Of a stretch of DNA of 64,000 nt, positions 18,191-26,641 are shown in pieces; the stretch's first letter is position 1; each line of letters begins with the position of its first letter. The position numbers and the translations under genes were made by a program. The stretch covers positions 677,001 to 741,000 of the forward strand of contig JAKGBX010000002.1 in the NCBI GenBank assembly GCA_021555075.1, in the 5' to 3' direction. The DNA comes from Rhodobacteraceae bacterium LMO-JJ12. Lineage in GTDB: Bacteria > Pseudomonadota > Alphaproteobacteria > Rhodobacterales > Rhodobacteraceae. The notes below the pieces were generated by a model. That model saw only the letters and a list, made by a program, of their open reading frames with translations, was not told the origin of the DNA and did not search any database.

Positions 18191-18730
18191 ATGCGTGCTC
18201 TGGCCAGAACGCTCGACCGCTTCTCAGCCGGTCTCAACAGTATCGCCCTTTTGGGGGCGGTGCTGGCGGTGTTGGTGATGGTGTTTGCGGCGAGTTGGCA
18301 GGTGGTAGCGCGTTATGCTTTGGACGCGCCGCCGGTCTGGACCGAAGAACTGGCCCGGCGCGCGATGGTTTGGGCCGGGATGCTGGGCGCGTCCTGTGCG
18401 TTTCGTGCGCGGAAGGATCCGACGTTGTTTCCGGCAATGCATGATTGGCGGGGCGGGCCGGGCATGGTGCTGGCATTGATCCGGGCGATTGGTGTGCTGT
18501 GCTTTGCGGTCCCGGTGATTTGGTATTCGCTGGTTAATGGGCGGATGGACATGGCGCGGGGATTTCTGGGGCGCTCTCTTGGGCGGTCGGCAGAAATGCT
18601 GGACGTGTCGATGATCTGGTTCACTGCTGCGGTGCCTTTGGCCTTTGTTTTGATCCTCGTTCACTTGCTGGCGGGTCTGATGATCCGCGCCACCGGGCAA
18701 TCGCTTGAACCTGCCACTCCTGATCTCTGA
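18191..18730 (+). CDS. TRAP transporter small permease (DctQ)
   Basis: A protein of 179 residues with four hydrophobic helices and the family motif VWTEELARRAMVWAGMLG. It follows the receptor gene by 4 bases and completes the tripartite transporter with the genes at 15873 and 17212. The ATG at 18191 is preferred over an upstream in-frame start that overlaps the receptor gene. Confidence 0.88.
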   Translation: MRALARTLDRFSAGLNSIALLGAVLAVLVMVFAASWQVVARYALDAPPVWTEELARRAMVWAGMLGASCAFRARKDPTLFPAMHDWRGGPGMVLALIRAIGVLCFAVPVIWYSLVNGRMDMARGFLGRSLGRSAEMLDVSMIWFTAAVPLAFVLILVHLLAGLMIRATGQSLEPATPDL

Positions 18731-18739
18731 AAGGAAAAC

Positions 18740-20191
18740 ATGCGTATTTTCATTGCCGGTTTGACGACCGAAACCAACAGTTTTTCGCCGATGCCAACCG
18801 GGCGTGCCAGTTTTGAGGAAGGCGGAATTTTCCACGGTGATGCCACCAGGCATAAGGTGGAATATTGGACTGCGCCCCTGCATATCTGGCGCGAGATGGC
18901 CGAAGCGCAGGGTTGGGAAGTGGTCGAATCCCTGTGTGCGGCGGCGCAGCCTTCGGGGCCGACAGTGAAGGCGGTTTTTGAGGAGTTTCGCGACGAAATC
19001 CTGGGGGATTTGCGCGCGGCAGGGCCGGTCGATGTGGTGCTGTTCAGCCTGCACGGCGCGATGATTGCTGATGGATATGATGATTGTGAAGGCGAGCTTA
19101 TCGCAGGGGCGCGTAAAATCCTGCCCGAGGCGGTGATCGGCGGCTTGCTTGATCCGCATTGTCAGTTGACGGATGTGATGATGCGGGAGGCAACCTTGCT
19201 GGTGGCTTATAAGGAATATCCGCATGTTGATGTGCCGGAGCGTGCGAAAGATCTGTTTCGGCTGGCTGTGAGCGCAGCGCAGGGTGAGACCCGGCCAGTG
19301 ATGCGCGATTGGGATTGCCGGATGATCCTTGGGATGGCGACGCCGCAACAGCCGATGCGCGGGTTTGTCGATGCGATGAGTGCGCGCGAAGTACAGGACG
19401 GTGTGCTTTCGCTCTCCATTGCACATAGCTTTCCCTGGGGTGATCACCCGCGGGTGGGCGCGCGGGCGCTGGCAATTTGCGATGGCGATGCGGCATTGGC
19501 CGAGGCGGAGGCCGAACGGTTGGGGCGCGCGCTCTATGATTTGCGCCATGAGTTGCACCGCGAAGTTGCCAATATCCAAACCGCGCTGGATCGGGCCGAG
19601 GCGGCGACAAAATGGCCGGTGGTTCTGGCTGATATGTCGGACAACGCGGGGGGCGGCGCGCCGAGTGATGCGACGTTTCTCTTGCGTGCCATTCTGGAGC
19701 GGGGGATGCGCGATGTTGCGACCGGGATTTTCTGGGATCCGATTGCTCTGCGCATTTGCAAAGAGGCGGGCGAGGGCGCGACGCTTGATTTGCGACTGGG
19801 TGGCAAATGCGGGCCGATGTCGGGTGATCCGCTGGATCTGCGGGTCACCGTGCGCAAGATCGCCGACGGGCTGACGCAGCGGTTTGGCGAGCTTCCGGCC
19901 CCTCTGGGCGAAATGGTTTGGGTGACCTGCGAGGGGGTCGATATCGTGATCAACGATAAGCGCAGCCAGACGTTTCATCCCGAAGCGTTTGAGAAGTTGG
20001 GTATCGAGTTGGCCAAACGCCGCACTGTTTGCGTCAAGTCCTCGAACCATTATCAGGCCGGGTTTACCCCGATTGCGGCTGAAGTGATCCCGGTTGCGAC
20101 ACCCGGCGCTATCACGCCCGATTGGGCCAATATTCCCTACAAGAACAGGGCCCGCACCTATTGGCCCGCCGTGGAGGATCCTTTCAAATGA
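18740..20191 (+). CDS. M81-family metallopeptidase (MlrC-like)
   Basis: A protein of 483 residues matching the M81 (microcystinase C) family. The N-terminus MRIFIAGLTTETNSFSP, the block LHGAMIADGYDDCEGELI and the metal-binding DPHCQLT near residue 138 are typical. Members hydrolyse small peptides or amides and are common next to TRAP or ABC uptake genes. AAAGGA precedes the ATG. Its stop overlaps the next start (ATGA). Hydrolysis of an imported amide is the likely role. Confidence 0.82.
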   Translation: MRIFIAGLTTETNSFSPMPTGRASFEEGGIFHGDATRHKVEYWTAPLHIWREMAEAQGWEVVESLCAAAQPSGPTVKAVFEEFRDEILGDLRAAGPVDVVLFSLHGAMIADGYDDCEGELIAGARKILPEAVIGGLLDPHCQLTDVMMREATLLVAYKEYPHVDVPERAKDLFRLAVSAAQGETRPVMRDWDCRMILGMATPQQPMRGFVDAMSAREVQDGVLSLSIAHSFPWGDHPRVGARALAICDGDAALAEAEAERLGRALYDLRHELHREVANIQTALDRAEAATKWPVVLADMSDNAGGGAPSDATFLLRAILERGMRDVATGIFWDPIALRICKEAGEGATLDLRLGGKCGPMSGDPLDLRVTVRKIADGLTQRFGELPAPLGEMVWVTCEGVDIVINDKRSQTFHPEAFEKLGIELAKRRTVCVKSSNHYQAGFTPIAAEVIPVATPGAITPDWANIPYKNRARTYWPAVEDPFK

Positions 20192-21039
20192 CCAACCAAT
20201 TGATTGCAGCGCGCGATTCATTTGCAGCCGAATACCCCGAGGTTCGCACCAATCTCAATGGCCGAGACTGGGGCGTTGTGGATGTTGGCGACGGACCCGT
20301 TCTGCTGCTCATGCCCGGCACGCTGGGGCGGGGCGATATCTTTTGGCAACAGATGTTGGCGTTGAAAGACCGTCTCAGGATCATTGCTGTGACCTATCCC
20401 GAGAGCGGCGGGATTGCCGAATGGGGCAGCGATTTGTTGGCGCTGATGGATCGGCTTGGCGTAACCCGCGCGACGGTTCTCGGCTCGTCGTTGGGCGGGT
20501 ATCTGGCGCAGTATCTGGCGGAGACGGCGCCGGATCGTGTGGAGCGGCTCGTCGGGGCGAACACACTTTGCGCGGTGCAGGGGATTGACCAGAGGATGCC
20601 CTATGCGCTCGACCTCGACAATGTGCCGGTGGAGGAGTTGCGCGCCGGGTTTGCCGGGGGTCTGGGACAATGGGCCAAGGCACATCCTGAGCAGGGCGAG
20701 GTGGTGGAATTGTTGATGGGTGAGGTCAATGGCCGTATCCCGGAGGCGGAACTGCGCGCCCGGTTGAAGGCGACGAAATTCGCCCCCGACCTGCCGCCCG
20801 TGACATTGCCAGCGGAAAGGACCATCACAATCGAGGCCGATGATGATCCGCTTATCCCGCCAGAGATGCGCGCCATGGTGCGGGCGCGGCTGAAACCCGG
20901 TGTTGCCTATCGCTTTCTTGCGGGGGGGCATTTTCCCTATGTGGCGCGGCCTGCGGAGTATTCAGCGCTGCTTGAACAGGTGATGGGGCTTGTTGTGAGC
21001 GGGCCGGATTGGGGCCAAGAGAAGGAGCGCAGCCTGTGA
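20188..21039 (+). CDS. Alpha/beta hydrolase
   Basis: A protein of 283 residues with an alpha/beta-hydrolase fold. The nucleophile elbow is GSSLGG (Ser near residue 111), the oxyanion region is MPGTLGRGD, the late Asp lies in EADDDPLIP, and the catalytic His in GGHFPYVARP. It is coupled to both neighbours by 4-base overlaps, so it belongs to the same catabolic unit. The substrate is unknown. Confidence 0.82.
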   Translation: MTNQLIAARDSFAAEYPEVRTNLNGRDWGVVDVGDGPVLLLMPGTLGRGDIFWQQMLALKDRLRIIAVTYPESGGIAEWGSDLLALMDRLGVTRATVLGSSLGGYLAQYLAETAPDRVERLVGANTLCAVQGIDQRMPYALDLDNVPVEELRAGFAGGLGQWAKAHPEQGEVVELLMGEVNGRIPEAELRARLKATKFAPDLPPVTLPAERTITIEADDDPLIPPEMRAMVRARLKPGVAYRFLAGGHFPYVARPAEYSALLEQVMGLVVSGPDWGQEKERSL

Positions 21040-22013
21040 TCGTCTTAACACATGAGGATGTGGCGGATTTGTTGCCGATGACGCAGGCCATTGAAGTGGT
21101 CGATGCGGTGATGCGGGATGTCTCAAAAGGCACGGCGGCGTTGCCCTTACGCTCGGCCGTGCCGGTGGGGGGCGGCAACATGATGGGCGTGATGCCCGGC
21201 GCAATCGGCGATCCGGCCTGTTTCGGGGTCAAGATGGTGAGCCTTTTCCCCGACAATCCGGTGCAGGGCCTGTCATCGCATCGTGGAGCGATGGTATTGT
21301 TTGAGGCCGAAACCGGCGGCGCGATTGCGATGATGGATGCCAGCCTTCTGACCGCGATCCGCACGGCGGCGGCGAGCGGCGTGGCGACGCGCGCGCTGGC
21401 GCGCGAGGACGCGGCGAACCTGGCGATTATCGGTTATGGTGAACAGGCGGAGCATCATCTTGATGCGATGATGGCGGTGCGTTCGATCAAACGGCTGTTC
21501 GTGGCGGGGCGGGGCGCAGGCAAGGCCGAAACTTTTGCGGCGCGTGCGGCGGCACTTTACCCGCAGCTTGACGTGCGCCACGGCGTGGATCTCCGTGAGG
21601 CGGTAAGCGACGCGGATATCATTTGCACCGTTACGTCGGCATCTGCCCCTATCGTAATGGGGGATTGGGTCAAGCCGGGCGCGCACGTGAATGTGGTGGG
21701 ATCGTCGATTGCGACAAAGCGCGAGGTGGACGACCGGATGGTGGAACGCGCTGCGATCTGGGTCGATTATCTGCCATCGGCGTTGGCGCAGGCGGGTGAA
21801 ATCGTTGATATGATCGCTGCCGGGACGCTGCGCGAGAGTGATCTGCGCGGCGAGGTTGGCGCGTTGCTTTTGAGCGAGATTGGCGGGCGTGAGAGCGCCG
21901 AGCAGATTACCGTCTACCGCTCGCTTGGGGTGGCCGCGCAGGATCTGGCGGCTGCGCATCACGTGCTGAGTCGGGCGCGGGACGAGGGGCGCGGCCAATA
22001 TGTGGAGTTTTGA
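21036..22013 (+). CDS. Ornithine cyclodeaminase / mu-crystallin family protein
   Basis: A protein of 325 residues with the family N-terminus VLTHEDVADLLPM, a Rossmann motif IIGYGEQAEHHL and the block VNVVGSSIATKREVDD. Enzymes of this family are ornithine cyclodeaminases, ketimine or pyrroline-carboxylate reductases, or EutC-type proteins of ectoine breakdown. The GTG at 21036 is preceded by AAGGAG. With a DAO-type oxidase and an EctC-like gene in the same operon, a cyclic imine substrate is a reasonable inference. Confidence 0.8.
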   Translation: MIVLTHEDVADLLPMTQAIEVVDAVMRDVSKGTAALPLRSAVPVGGGNMMGVMPGAIGDPACFGVKMVSLFPDNPVQGLSSHRGAMVLFEAETGGAIAMMDASLLTAIRTAAASGVATRALAREDAANLAIIGYGEQAEHHLDAMMAVRSIKRLFVAGRGAGKAETFAARAAALYPQLDVRHGVDLREAVSDADIICTVTSASAPIVMGDWVKPGAHVNVVGSSIATKREVDDRMVERAAIWVDYLPSALAQAGEIVDMIAAGTLRESDLRGEVGALLLSEIGGRESAEQITVYRSLGVAAQDLAAAHHVLSRARDEGRGQYVEF

Positions 22014-22066
22014 TCGCTCGGGCCAGCCGGGGCGTGGCAGAAACAAGTCAGGAGAGGGCGCGGGCA

Positions 22067-22456
22067 ATGATTGTCAAACATCTGAGTGATATCGAGGATA
22101 CCGAGGCGCATGTGCGCGGCGCAGGGTTTGAGAGCCGCCGGTTGCTGTTGGCCGGGGATGGGTTGGGCTATTCGCTGCATGACACCGTGGTGGAAGAGAA
22201 TACCGAGCAGCGGCTGCATTACAAGAACCATATCGAGACCAATTATTGCATTGCCGGTGAGGGCGAAGTGGAGAATCTGGAAACCGGAGAGGTTTTCAGT
22301 CTCAAAGCCGGTTCGCTCTACACGCTGGATCGCAACGAGGCGCATGTCATTCGTGCGGGCAAGGGGGGCTTGCGGTTCGTCTGTATTTTCACGCCGGCCC
22401 TGACCGGGCGGGAGTTGCATGATGCCGATGGCAGCTATGGCTTGCCGCAAGGGTGA
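22067..22456 (+). CDS. EctC-like cupin, stand-alone ectoine synthase homologue
   Basis: A cupin of 129 residues matching ectoine synthase over its whole length. The metal-binding residues known in EctC are present at the same numbers: Glu57 (in HIETNYC), Tyr85 (in SLYTLD) and His93 (in NEAHV). AGGAGAGG precedes the ATG. No ectA or ectB is present in the window, so this is an orphan EctC at the end of a catabolic-type operon. It might cyclise or open a ring related to ectoine. The substrate cannot be told from sequence. Confidence 0.85.
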   Translation: MIVKHLSDIEDTEAHVRGAGFESRRLLLAGDGLGYSLHDTVVEENTEQRLHYKNHIETNYCIAGEGEVENLETGEVFSLKAGSLYTLDRNEAHVIRAGKGGLRFVCIFTPALTGRELHDADGSYGLPQG

Positions 22457-22533
22457 TCGGGTCGGCAGGGAACGATCGTTTGTGGCTGTGAGGCGAAGGG
22501 CGCGCAGGCGCAAAGGACGGAAGCCTCCGGCGG

Positions 22534-22555
22534 GGATATTTTTGGCAAGATGAAG
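22534..22555. repeat. Dispersed 22-nt intergenic repeat, copy 2
   Basis: GGATATTTTTGGCAAGATGA is the reverse complement of the element at 254-275, with one base fewer in the C-run. It sits in the 22457-22641 gap between the EctC-like gene and the convergent GFA gene. Confidence 0.5.
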
Positions 22556-22641
22556 CCCGGGCGGGGTGGCTGGGCTGAATACGGCGGAAGACTTGCGTCG
22601 GTGTTTCGCAAGACTTGGGCAGGCGCGAAGTTATGCCGTGA

Positions 22642-23022
22642 TCAATTGCGGTCTGACGGGTGATTGACACCGTCGTGCCAGGCGAGTGGTTCGTATTCGG
22701 CCGGGTTTACGCCGTCGAGTGCGCCGATATTGACGCCGTATTCATTGGGATTCGAGCGGCGGCGGTGATGGGTGTAGATGCCGCAGGTCTTGCAGAAATG
22801 GTGCCGTGCGGTGCCGGTGCCCCATTGATAGAGGGTGAGGTTGTCTTCACCTTTGATGATCTTGAGAGCATCAAGCGGCACGGTGAGCGTAGCGGCGGCG
22901 CGGCGACGGCAGAAGGAGCAGTCGCAGTGGCGCGCTTGCGTTAGAGGCACCGAGGGGGTGACGCGGAGTTCGACCTTGCCGCAGTGGCAGGTGAGGCGCA
23001 GGGGATGGTTTGGCAGGGTCAT
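22642..23022 (-). CDS. GFA / CENP-V-family zinc protein
   Basis: A protein of 126 residues of the GFA family (glutathione-dependent formaldehyde-activating enzyme fold). The zinc-binding cysteines are CHCGKVE, CDCSFCRRR and FCKTCGIYTHH. The start overlaps the rhomboid stop by 4 bases, so the two are cotranscribed. Most small GFA proteins have no proven reaction. Confidence 0.85.
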   Translation of the reverse strand: MTLPNHPLRLTCHCGKVELRVTPSVPLTQARHCDCSFCRRRAAATLTVPLDALKIIKGEDNLTLYQWGTGTARHHFCKTCGIYTHHRRRSNPNEYGVNIGALDGVNPAEYEPLAWHDGVNHPSDRN

Positions 23023-23759
23023 CGACGGCGTCCGATCCGGGGGACGCGCGACGGGTCGTAATGGGCCTCGGGGTGGGGTGGCTGACCTTCGTTACGCTCC
23101 CAGAAGCGTTTTCCACCGCGGCGCAGAAAAACCGGCAGGGTCGCCAGAAGACCGATTGCGAAGCCGCCCGCGTGAGCCCAATAGGCGACGCCGCCGACAT
23201 TGGCGTTTGCAGTCATTGCGCCGGAGAATTGCAGGAGGAACCAGACAACAAGCACGATCCAGGCCGGGATCGTAAAGATGCGAAAGAAGATGACGATGAT
23301 GAGCAGAATGTCGATCTTGGCCTTGGGGAAGAGCAGGAGATAGCCCCCCATCACTCCGGCAATCGCGCCCGAGGCACCGACGGTCGGCACCATCGAATTG
23401 GGGCCGGATAACACATGGACATAGCCCGCCCCGAGCCCGCAAATGAGATAGAAGACAAGAAAGCCGATATGGCCCATTTCATCTTCGAGGTTGTCGCCGA
23501 AAATCCACAGGAAAAGCATGTTGCCCGCGAGGTGCATGAAGCCGCCATGCAGGAACATTGAAGTAAGCAGGGTGGTGTAGCCATCACCTTGGGCTATTCG
23601 GGCGGGCAGGATGGCCCAGTCATAAAACAGCAGGTTGAGCGCGCGCGGGTCGCCAAACAGGCTGACATAGCTGAGAAAGACCACCGTGTTGAGCGCAATA
23701 AGCGCGTAGGTGACATAGGGCGTGCAGCCGGAAGGATTGTGATCGCGGATTGGAAACAT
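23019..23759 (-). CDS. Rhomboid-family intramembrane serine protease
   Basis: A membrane protein of 246 residues with six or seven hydrophobic helices. The catalytic Ser lies in GASGAIAGVMGGY, the partner His in AHAGGFAIGLL, and FLHGGFMHLAGNMLFLWIFG is the conserved HxxxN region. It should cleave membrane-anchored proteins within the inner membrane. The start MFPIRDHNP is typical of alphaproteobacterial members, and I chose it over a start 60 bases upstream. Confidence 0.88.
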   Translation of the reverse strand: MFPIRDHNPSGCTPYVTYALIALNTVVFLSYVSLFGDPRALNLLFYDWAILPARIAQGDGYTTLLTSMFLHGGFMHLAGNMLFLWIFGDNLEDEMGHIGFLVFYLICGLGAGYVHVLSGPNSMVPTVGASGAIAGVMGGYLLLFPKAKIDILLIIVIFFRIFTIPAWIVLVVWFLLQFSGAMTANANVGGVAYWAHAGGFAIGLLATLPVFLRRGGKRFWERNEGQPPHPEAHYDPSRVPRIGRRR

Positions 23760-23953
23760 GGGCGTCACGCTAGCTGGTTTCAGGAGGGGTGGGAAGCGGG
23801 AATGGGACGCCAGAGCCATGTCAAATGCGTTGGGCTTGGTCCGGCTCCATCAGGTTTAAGCCTGAGACGCCAAGGAAAGCTGCCGGGCGCGGATTGCACA
23901 AGCTTATGACGGCGAGTGAGGCGCCGAGACAGGCACGACGCAACCGTGGGCCG

Positions 23954-24427
23954 TCAGCCGGTGAACGGCTGGGTGTGAATCCGTTTGCGCGCTCTGCGCC
24001 ACGAGCGCGTCACGGCTCGAAAAATCATATAAAGCGCGATGAAGAGCACGGCCAATACGGTGAAGCTCTTGAACCAGTCGAGGATCATCCAATGCAGTTG
24101 TGCGCCTGTGTTGAGCCGCATTGACGCGATGATCGCGGCAAATACGACCACTGTAATCAATTCGCCGTTGTCCCTGCCACGCATGAACGGGATGCGACGC
24201 CAGAAATTGAAATTGGCGATACGGTCAGCGGTAAACACATAAATCAGCCAAATCCCGATCAGCCCATAGCGCAAACCGGGGTTGAAATCCTGCGGTTGAT
24301 ACCCCGACAGGAAGAGCCCCGTAGACACCAAAGCCACAGGAACAAAGGCGATGCCCAGAGCGATCAGCATGCCGCGTTGAAAGGCGCGTCGCAGGCGGGA
24401 TTGGGGATGGGGCGCGGTTTTTTTCAT
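23954..24427 (-). CDS. Uncharacterised membrane protein
   Basis: A protein of 157 residues with a basic N-terminus, four hydrophobic segments (about residues 20-45, 58-72, 90-105 and 120-140) and an Arg-rich tail. I do not recognise the family. The ATG at 24427 is preferred to the in-frame start 45 bases upstream. It is a single-gene unit between the rhomboid gene and tRNA-Leu. The 195-base gap on its left holds nothing I can name. Confidence 0.55.
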   Translation of the reverse strand: MKKTAPHPQSRLRRAFQRGMLIALGIAFVPVALVSTGLFLSGYQPQDFNPGLRYGLIGIWLIYVFTADRIANFNFWRRIPFMRGRDNGELITVVVFAAIIASMRLNTGAQLHWMILDWFKSFTVLAVLFIALYMIFRAVTRSWRRARKRIHTQPFTG

Positions 24428-24526
24428 GTCTTTATGATTAATTGTGAATCTGGGCAAGATTTTGGCAGCCAATGGGTTTTCTGACGCTTTACACGAAAAT
24501 TTAGCGGGCTATGGTCCGCACCAGAT

Positions 24527-24613
24527 GCGGGCGTGATGGAATGGTAGACATACCAGACTTAAAATCTGTTGGGCCGTGTGCCCGTGTGGGTTCGACTCCC
24601 ACCGCCCGCACCA
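24527..24613 (+). tRNA. tRNA-Leu (anticodon UAA)
   Basis: The 7-base acceptor pair GCGGGCG / CGCCCGC, the anticodon loop CTTAAAA with TAA in the centre, a long variable arm, the T-loop GTTCGACTC and an encoded CCA form a complete class II tRNA of 87 bases. Leu(UUA) decoding follows from the anticodon. The 3' end is the integration point of the island to the right. Confidence 0.97.
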
Positions 24614-24614
24614 C
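24597..24614 (+). repeat. Left attachment-site core in tRNA-Leu 3' end
   Basis: TCCCACCGCCCGCACCAC, the last 17 bases of the tRNA plus one, recurs with a single C-to-T change at 35969-35986 in the same orientation. The two copies bracket about 11.4 kb. This is the pattern left by tyrosine-recombinase integration into a tRNA gene. Confidence 0.7.
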
Positions 24615-24681
24615 TTAGTTGACCTAGGGCGTTGATTTACAAGCAATTTGCAAGAGCTGCACACTGGTAGCCCCCACAATT

Positions 24682-24803
24682 TCATTGTGCTGCGTCGGAT
24701 GGTTTGCATTCAACGTTCTTGCCGATGCCGTTTTCAAACAGCCGATCATGCGGGGCGATCAACTTTCTCATCAGGTCGCCATAGATTTCGCTGGGGATAA
24801 GCA
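24682..24803 (-). pseudogene. C-terminal fragment of an unknown protein
   Basis: On the minus strand a reading frame of about 40 codons ends at TGA (24682-24684) and reads LIPSEIYGDLMRKLIAP, then HDRLFENGIGKNVEC. It has protein-like composition but no start. It runs directly into the broken IS3 orfB sequence, so it looks like the tail of a gene whose front was removed. I cannot name the family. It sits 68 bases from the tRNA end, next to the HerA remnant on the other side of the IS. Confidence 0.4.
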
Positions 24804-24841
24804 CGCTTGCGGCCACCACGTTTGCGCACAGTCAGGCTCTC

Positions 24842-25105
24842 TTATTTGTAGATGCGATACAGCTTCTTCCAGTTCACCTGCCAGCCCTCGCGCTTCAGCA
24901 AAATGTGCAAACGGCGATACCCAAACCGTCGCCGCTGTGATGACAGATCCTTAAGGCGATCCCGCAACTCAGTATCGACCGGACGCTTAGATGTGCGCCG
25001 ATAGACACCTGGATCAATCCCAGCCAAGGCACAGGCCCGCTTCTGATTGTATTGCTTCTCATTCATGACCCAGCTCGCAGCTCTGCGTCGCGCACCGGGC
25101 CTCAC
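24842..25105 (-). pseudogene. IS3 transposase OrfB, truncated
   Basis: Only the N-terminal helper region is left (RRRFGYRRLHILLKREGW, then KLYRIYK). A stop follows where the family continues with EEGLTVRKRGGRKRA. Reading past the stop, ESLTVRKRGGRKRA is still recognisable, so the stop is a point change, followed by a deletion further on. The catalytic DDE domain is absent. Confidence 0.8.
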
Positions 25106-25368
25106 AAGTTTCTTCCCAGCATTTCCTTGAGCGTCGATACGTCCATCATCTGCTCCGCCAGCAACTTCTTGAGCTTGGCATTCTCAGCCTCCAGGGCCTT
25201 CAGCTTCTTCGCGTCCGACACTTCCATGCCGCCATACCTGGATCGCCATTTGTAGAATGTCGCATCGCTAACGCCGTGCTTGCGGCACAGCTCTTTGGCC
25301 CCAAGCCCCGCCTGATGCTCTTTCAAAATGCCGATGATCTGTTCTTCCGTGAACCTTGATCGCTTTAT
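25102..25368 (-). pseudogene. IS3 OrfA (HTH_Tnp_1), start codon decayed
   Basis: 88 codons reading KRSRFTEEQIIGILKEHQAG, then an HTH (ELCRKHGVSDATFYKWRSRY) and a leucine-zipper-like helix. The family start ATG is replaced by ATA (25366-25368), although the AGGAGA ribosome binding site is still in place. Expression is therefore doubtful. Confidence 0.75.
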
Positions 25369-25432
25369 CGTCCGTCTCCTTTGATAGGAACAGACTAACC
25401 CCAAATCGCGGACTATTCAGGGGAGCAGGTCA

Positions 25433-25744
25433 TTCGGCATATTTCTTACTCTCGCAAGCCAACGACCTGCAGATATCTCCCCTACCATCGTCTCGCAATT
25501 GCACAACTGTTTCATACATCGATTGGTGAATGACAGAGATCTTGCTCTCTCGGAGAACACGATCTCGACGTTGGATAGCCTTTCGAGAGGGCAGATACCG
25601 ACGCTGCCTCAAGGCGCGTGCGTTGTAACCGGAACCAATTTCGACATTCCGATGCTCATGCAAGTTGACAAACTTCCGAATGAGCAAAAACCGGACAGCA
25701 GCGATGTAAACCTTCTCGAACTGTGGACCGGTGATGCTGGCTGA
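25433..25744 (+). pseudogene. HerA-type ATPase, C-terminal fragment cut by IS3
   Basis: The frame is open from the IS end and reads GIFLTLASQRPADISPTIV, then NCFIHRLVNDRDLAL, and later GACVVTGTNFDIPM and LPNEQKPDSSDV. The SQRP-x-D and F-x-HR-x-x-N-x-x-D pattern is that of the C-terminal third of HerA/DUF87 DNA-translocating ATPases. It includes the sensor and arginine-finger regions but not the Walker motifs. The break coincides exactly with the IS terminus. HerA proteins of this kind usually belong to phage-defence or DNA-repair pairs, so this may be what is left of such a system. Confidence 0.65.
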
Positions 25745-25978
25745 CTTTTAATTGCTGGCGCCATTTCACTGACTGTGAACTCCAGCTGACATAGCTGCCG
25801 TTGAACGATACCTTTTCCAAAGGCCGGTTTGGGCCGAGTCCTGCCTTGATCAGGAAGGGCGGAAGACTGGCTTTCGCTGCGTTTTCAATTGAGGTCGGCT
25901 GCGGAAACTTTCGGGCTCTGCCCCGAAGGCCATGCCATCCGCACCCGCCGATGCCGGGCCGCATCGGCATTGCCAGAG

Positions 25979-26641
25979 CTATTCAGAGGCGTGGCCGAAA
26001 AGATAGGGGCGCGTGCCGTCTTCCCAAACAGTGAATTTCGCCATGGCCTTTTGAAAATCTGCGCTCTGAAGGAAACCGTCCAACCAAAGGATCACATTGG
26101 GCCAACGCTGCGCGTCAAACCAGGCACGGTCAATATGGGCGAACTGCCTCACAAACGGAAAGATCGCGATGTCGGCGAGTGTGGGCCTGTCGCCCGTCAG
26201 GAAAGGATACTTCGCCAGCTGTGTCTCAAGAGACTGAATGAAGGTGGATGCTTTCGCCCGTTCGGATTGGGCATCCAGATCAGGATAGCGGTCTGAGTAT
26301 TTAGTGTGGTCAAGCGCGGCTTTGAAGGGCCCATCGTTCTGGGCAATCAGGGTTTCGCCGATACTGGGCATGTTCAATAGCCCAAGCGGATCACTCTTCC
26401 CAAGCGCCCATAGCATGATGTCGAGACTCTCATCCAAGTTTAGATCACCCGCTTGCAAATTAGGCACCGTGGCCGAAGGCGAGGCCCGTAGAAAAGCCTG
26501 CGGCTTATCCTTCAATTTGATCTCGCGCAGTTCTACCTCCAGCCCCGCGCTCAACACCGCCATCCGCGCCCGCATAGCATAAGGGCAGCGTCGAAAGGTC
26601 CACAGGATCGGTCGCGGTATGGTCAAAATCTCTTGGGTCAT
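25979..26641 (-). CDS. Glutathione S-transferase family protein
   Basis: A protein of 220 residues with a thioredoxin-like N-terminus. FRRCPYAMRARMA holds the putative active Cys, VPNL the cis-Pro, and LDESLDIMLWA the glutathione-contacting ES. An all-helical C-terminus includes GDRPTLADIAIFPFVRQF. The CPYA motif suggests an omega- or glutaredoxin-like thiol transferase. It lies inside the tRNA-Leu island. The 234 bases to its left are featureless. Confidence 0.82.
   Translation of the reverse strand: MTQEILTIPRPILWTFRRCPYAMRARMAVLSAGLEVELREIKLKDKPQAFLRASPSATVPNLQAGDLNLDESLDIMLWALGKSDPLGLLNMPSIGETLIAQNDGPFKAALDHTKYSDRYPDLDAQSERAKASTFIQSLETQLAKYPFLTGDRPTLADIAIFPFVRQFAHIDRAWFDAQRWPNVILWLDGFLQSADFQKAMAKFTVWEDGTRPYLFGHASE

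Larger units (their letters stand above)
24804..25432 (-). mobile_element. IS3-family insertion sequence remnant
   Basis: One end is intact: on the minus strand the element begins at 25432 with TGACCTGCTCCCCTGAA, a typical IS3 terminus. orfA (25102-25368) and a short orfB piece (24842-25105) follow in the usual overlapping arrangement. orfB is interrupted by TAA, and its coding similarity fades near 24804, so most of the transposase, including the DDE core, and the other terminus are missing. The element cannot move on its own. Confidence 0.8.

Noticed and set aside
18224-20221. 665-codon open frame antisense to the DctQ and M81 genes
   Set aside because: His/Arg-rich composition and no ribosome binding site. 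The sense genes have clear family motifs and coupled starts.
23820-23953. Possible structured RNA in the gap left of the membrane-protein gene
   Set aside because: A short CAGGT-TTAA-GCCTG hairpin is present, but no riboswitch or small-RNA consensus could be matched.
24685-24954. 89-codon open frame on the plus strand next to tRNA-Leu
   Set aside because: It crosses from unknown DNA into the antisense of the IS3 remnant. The minus-strand reading is more protein-like.
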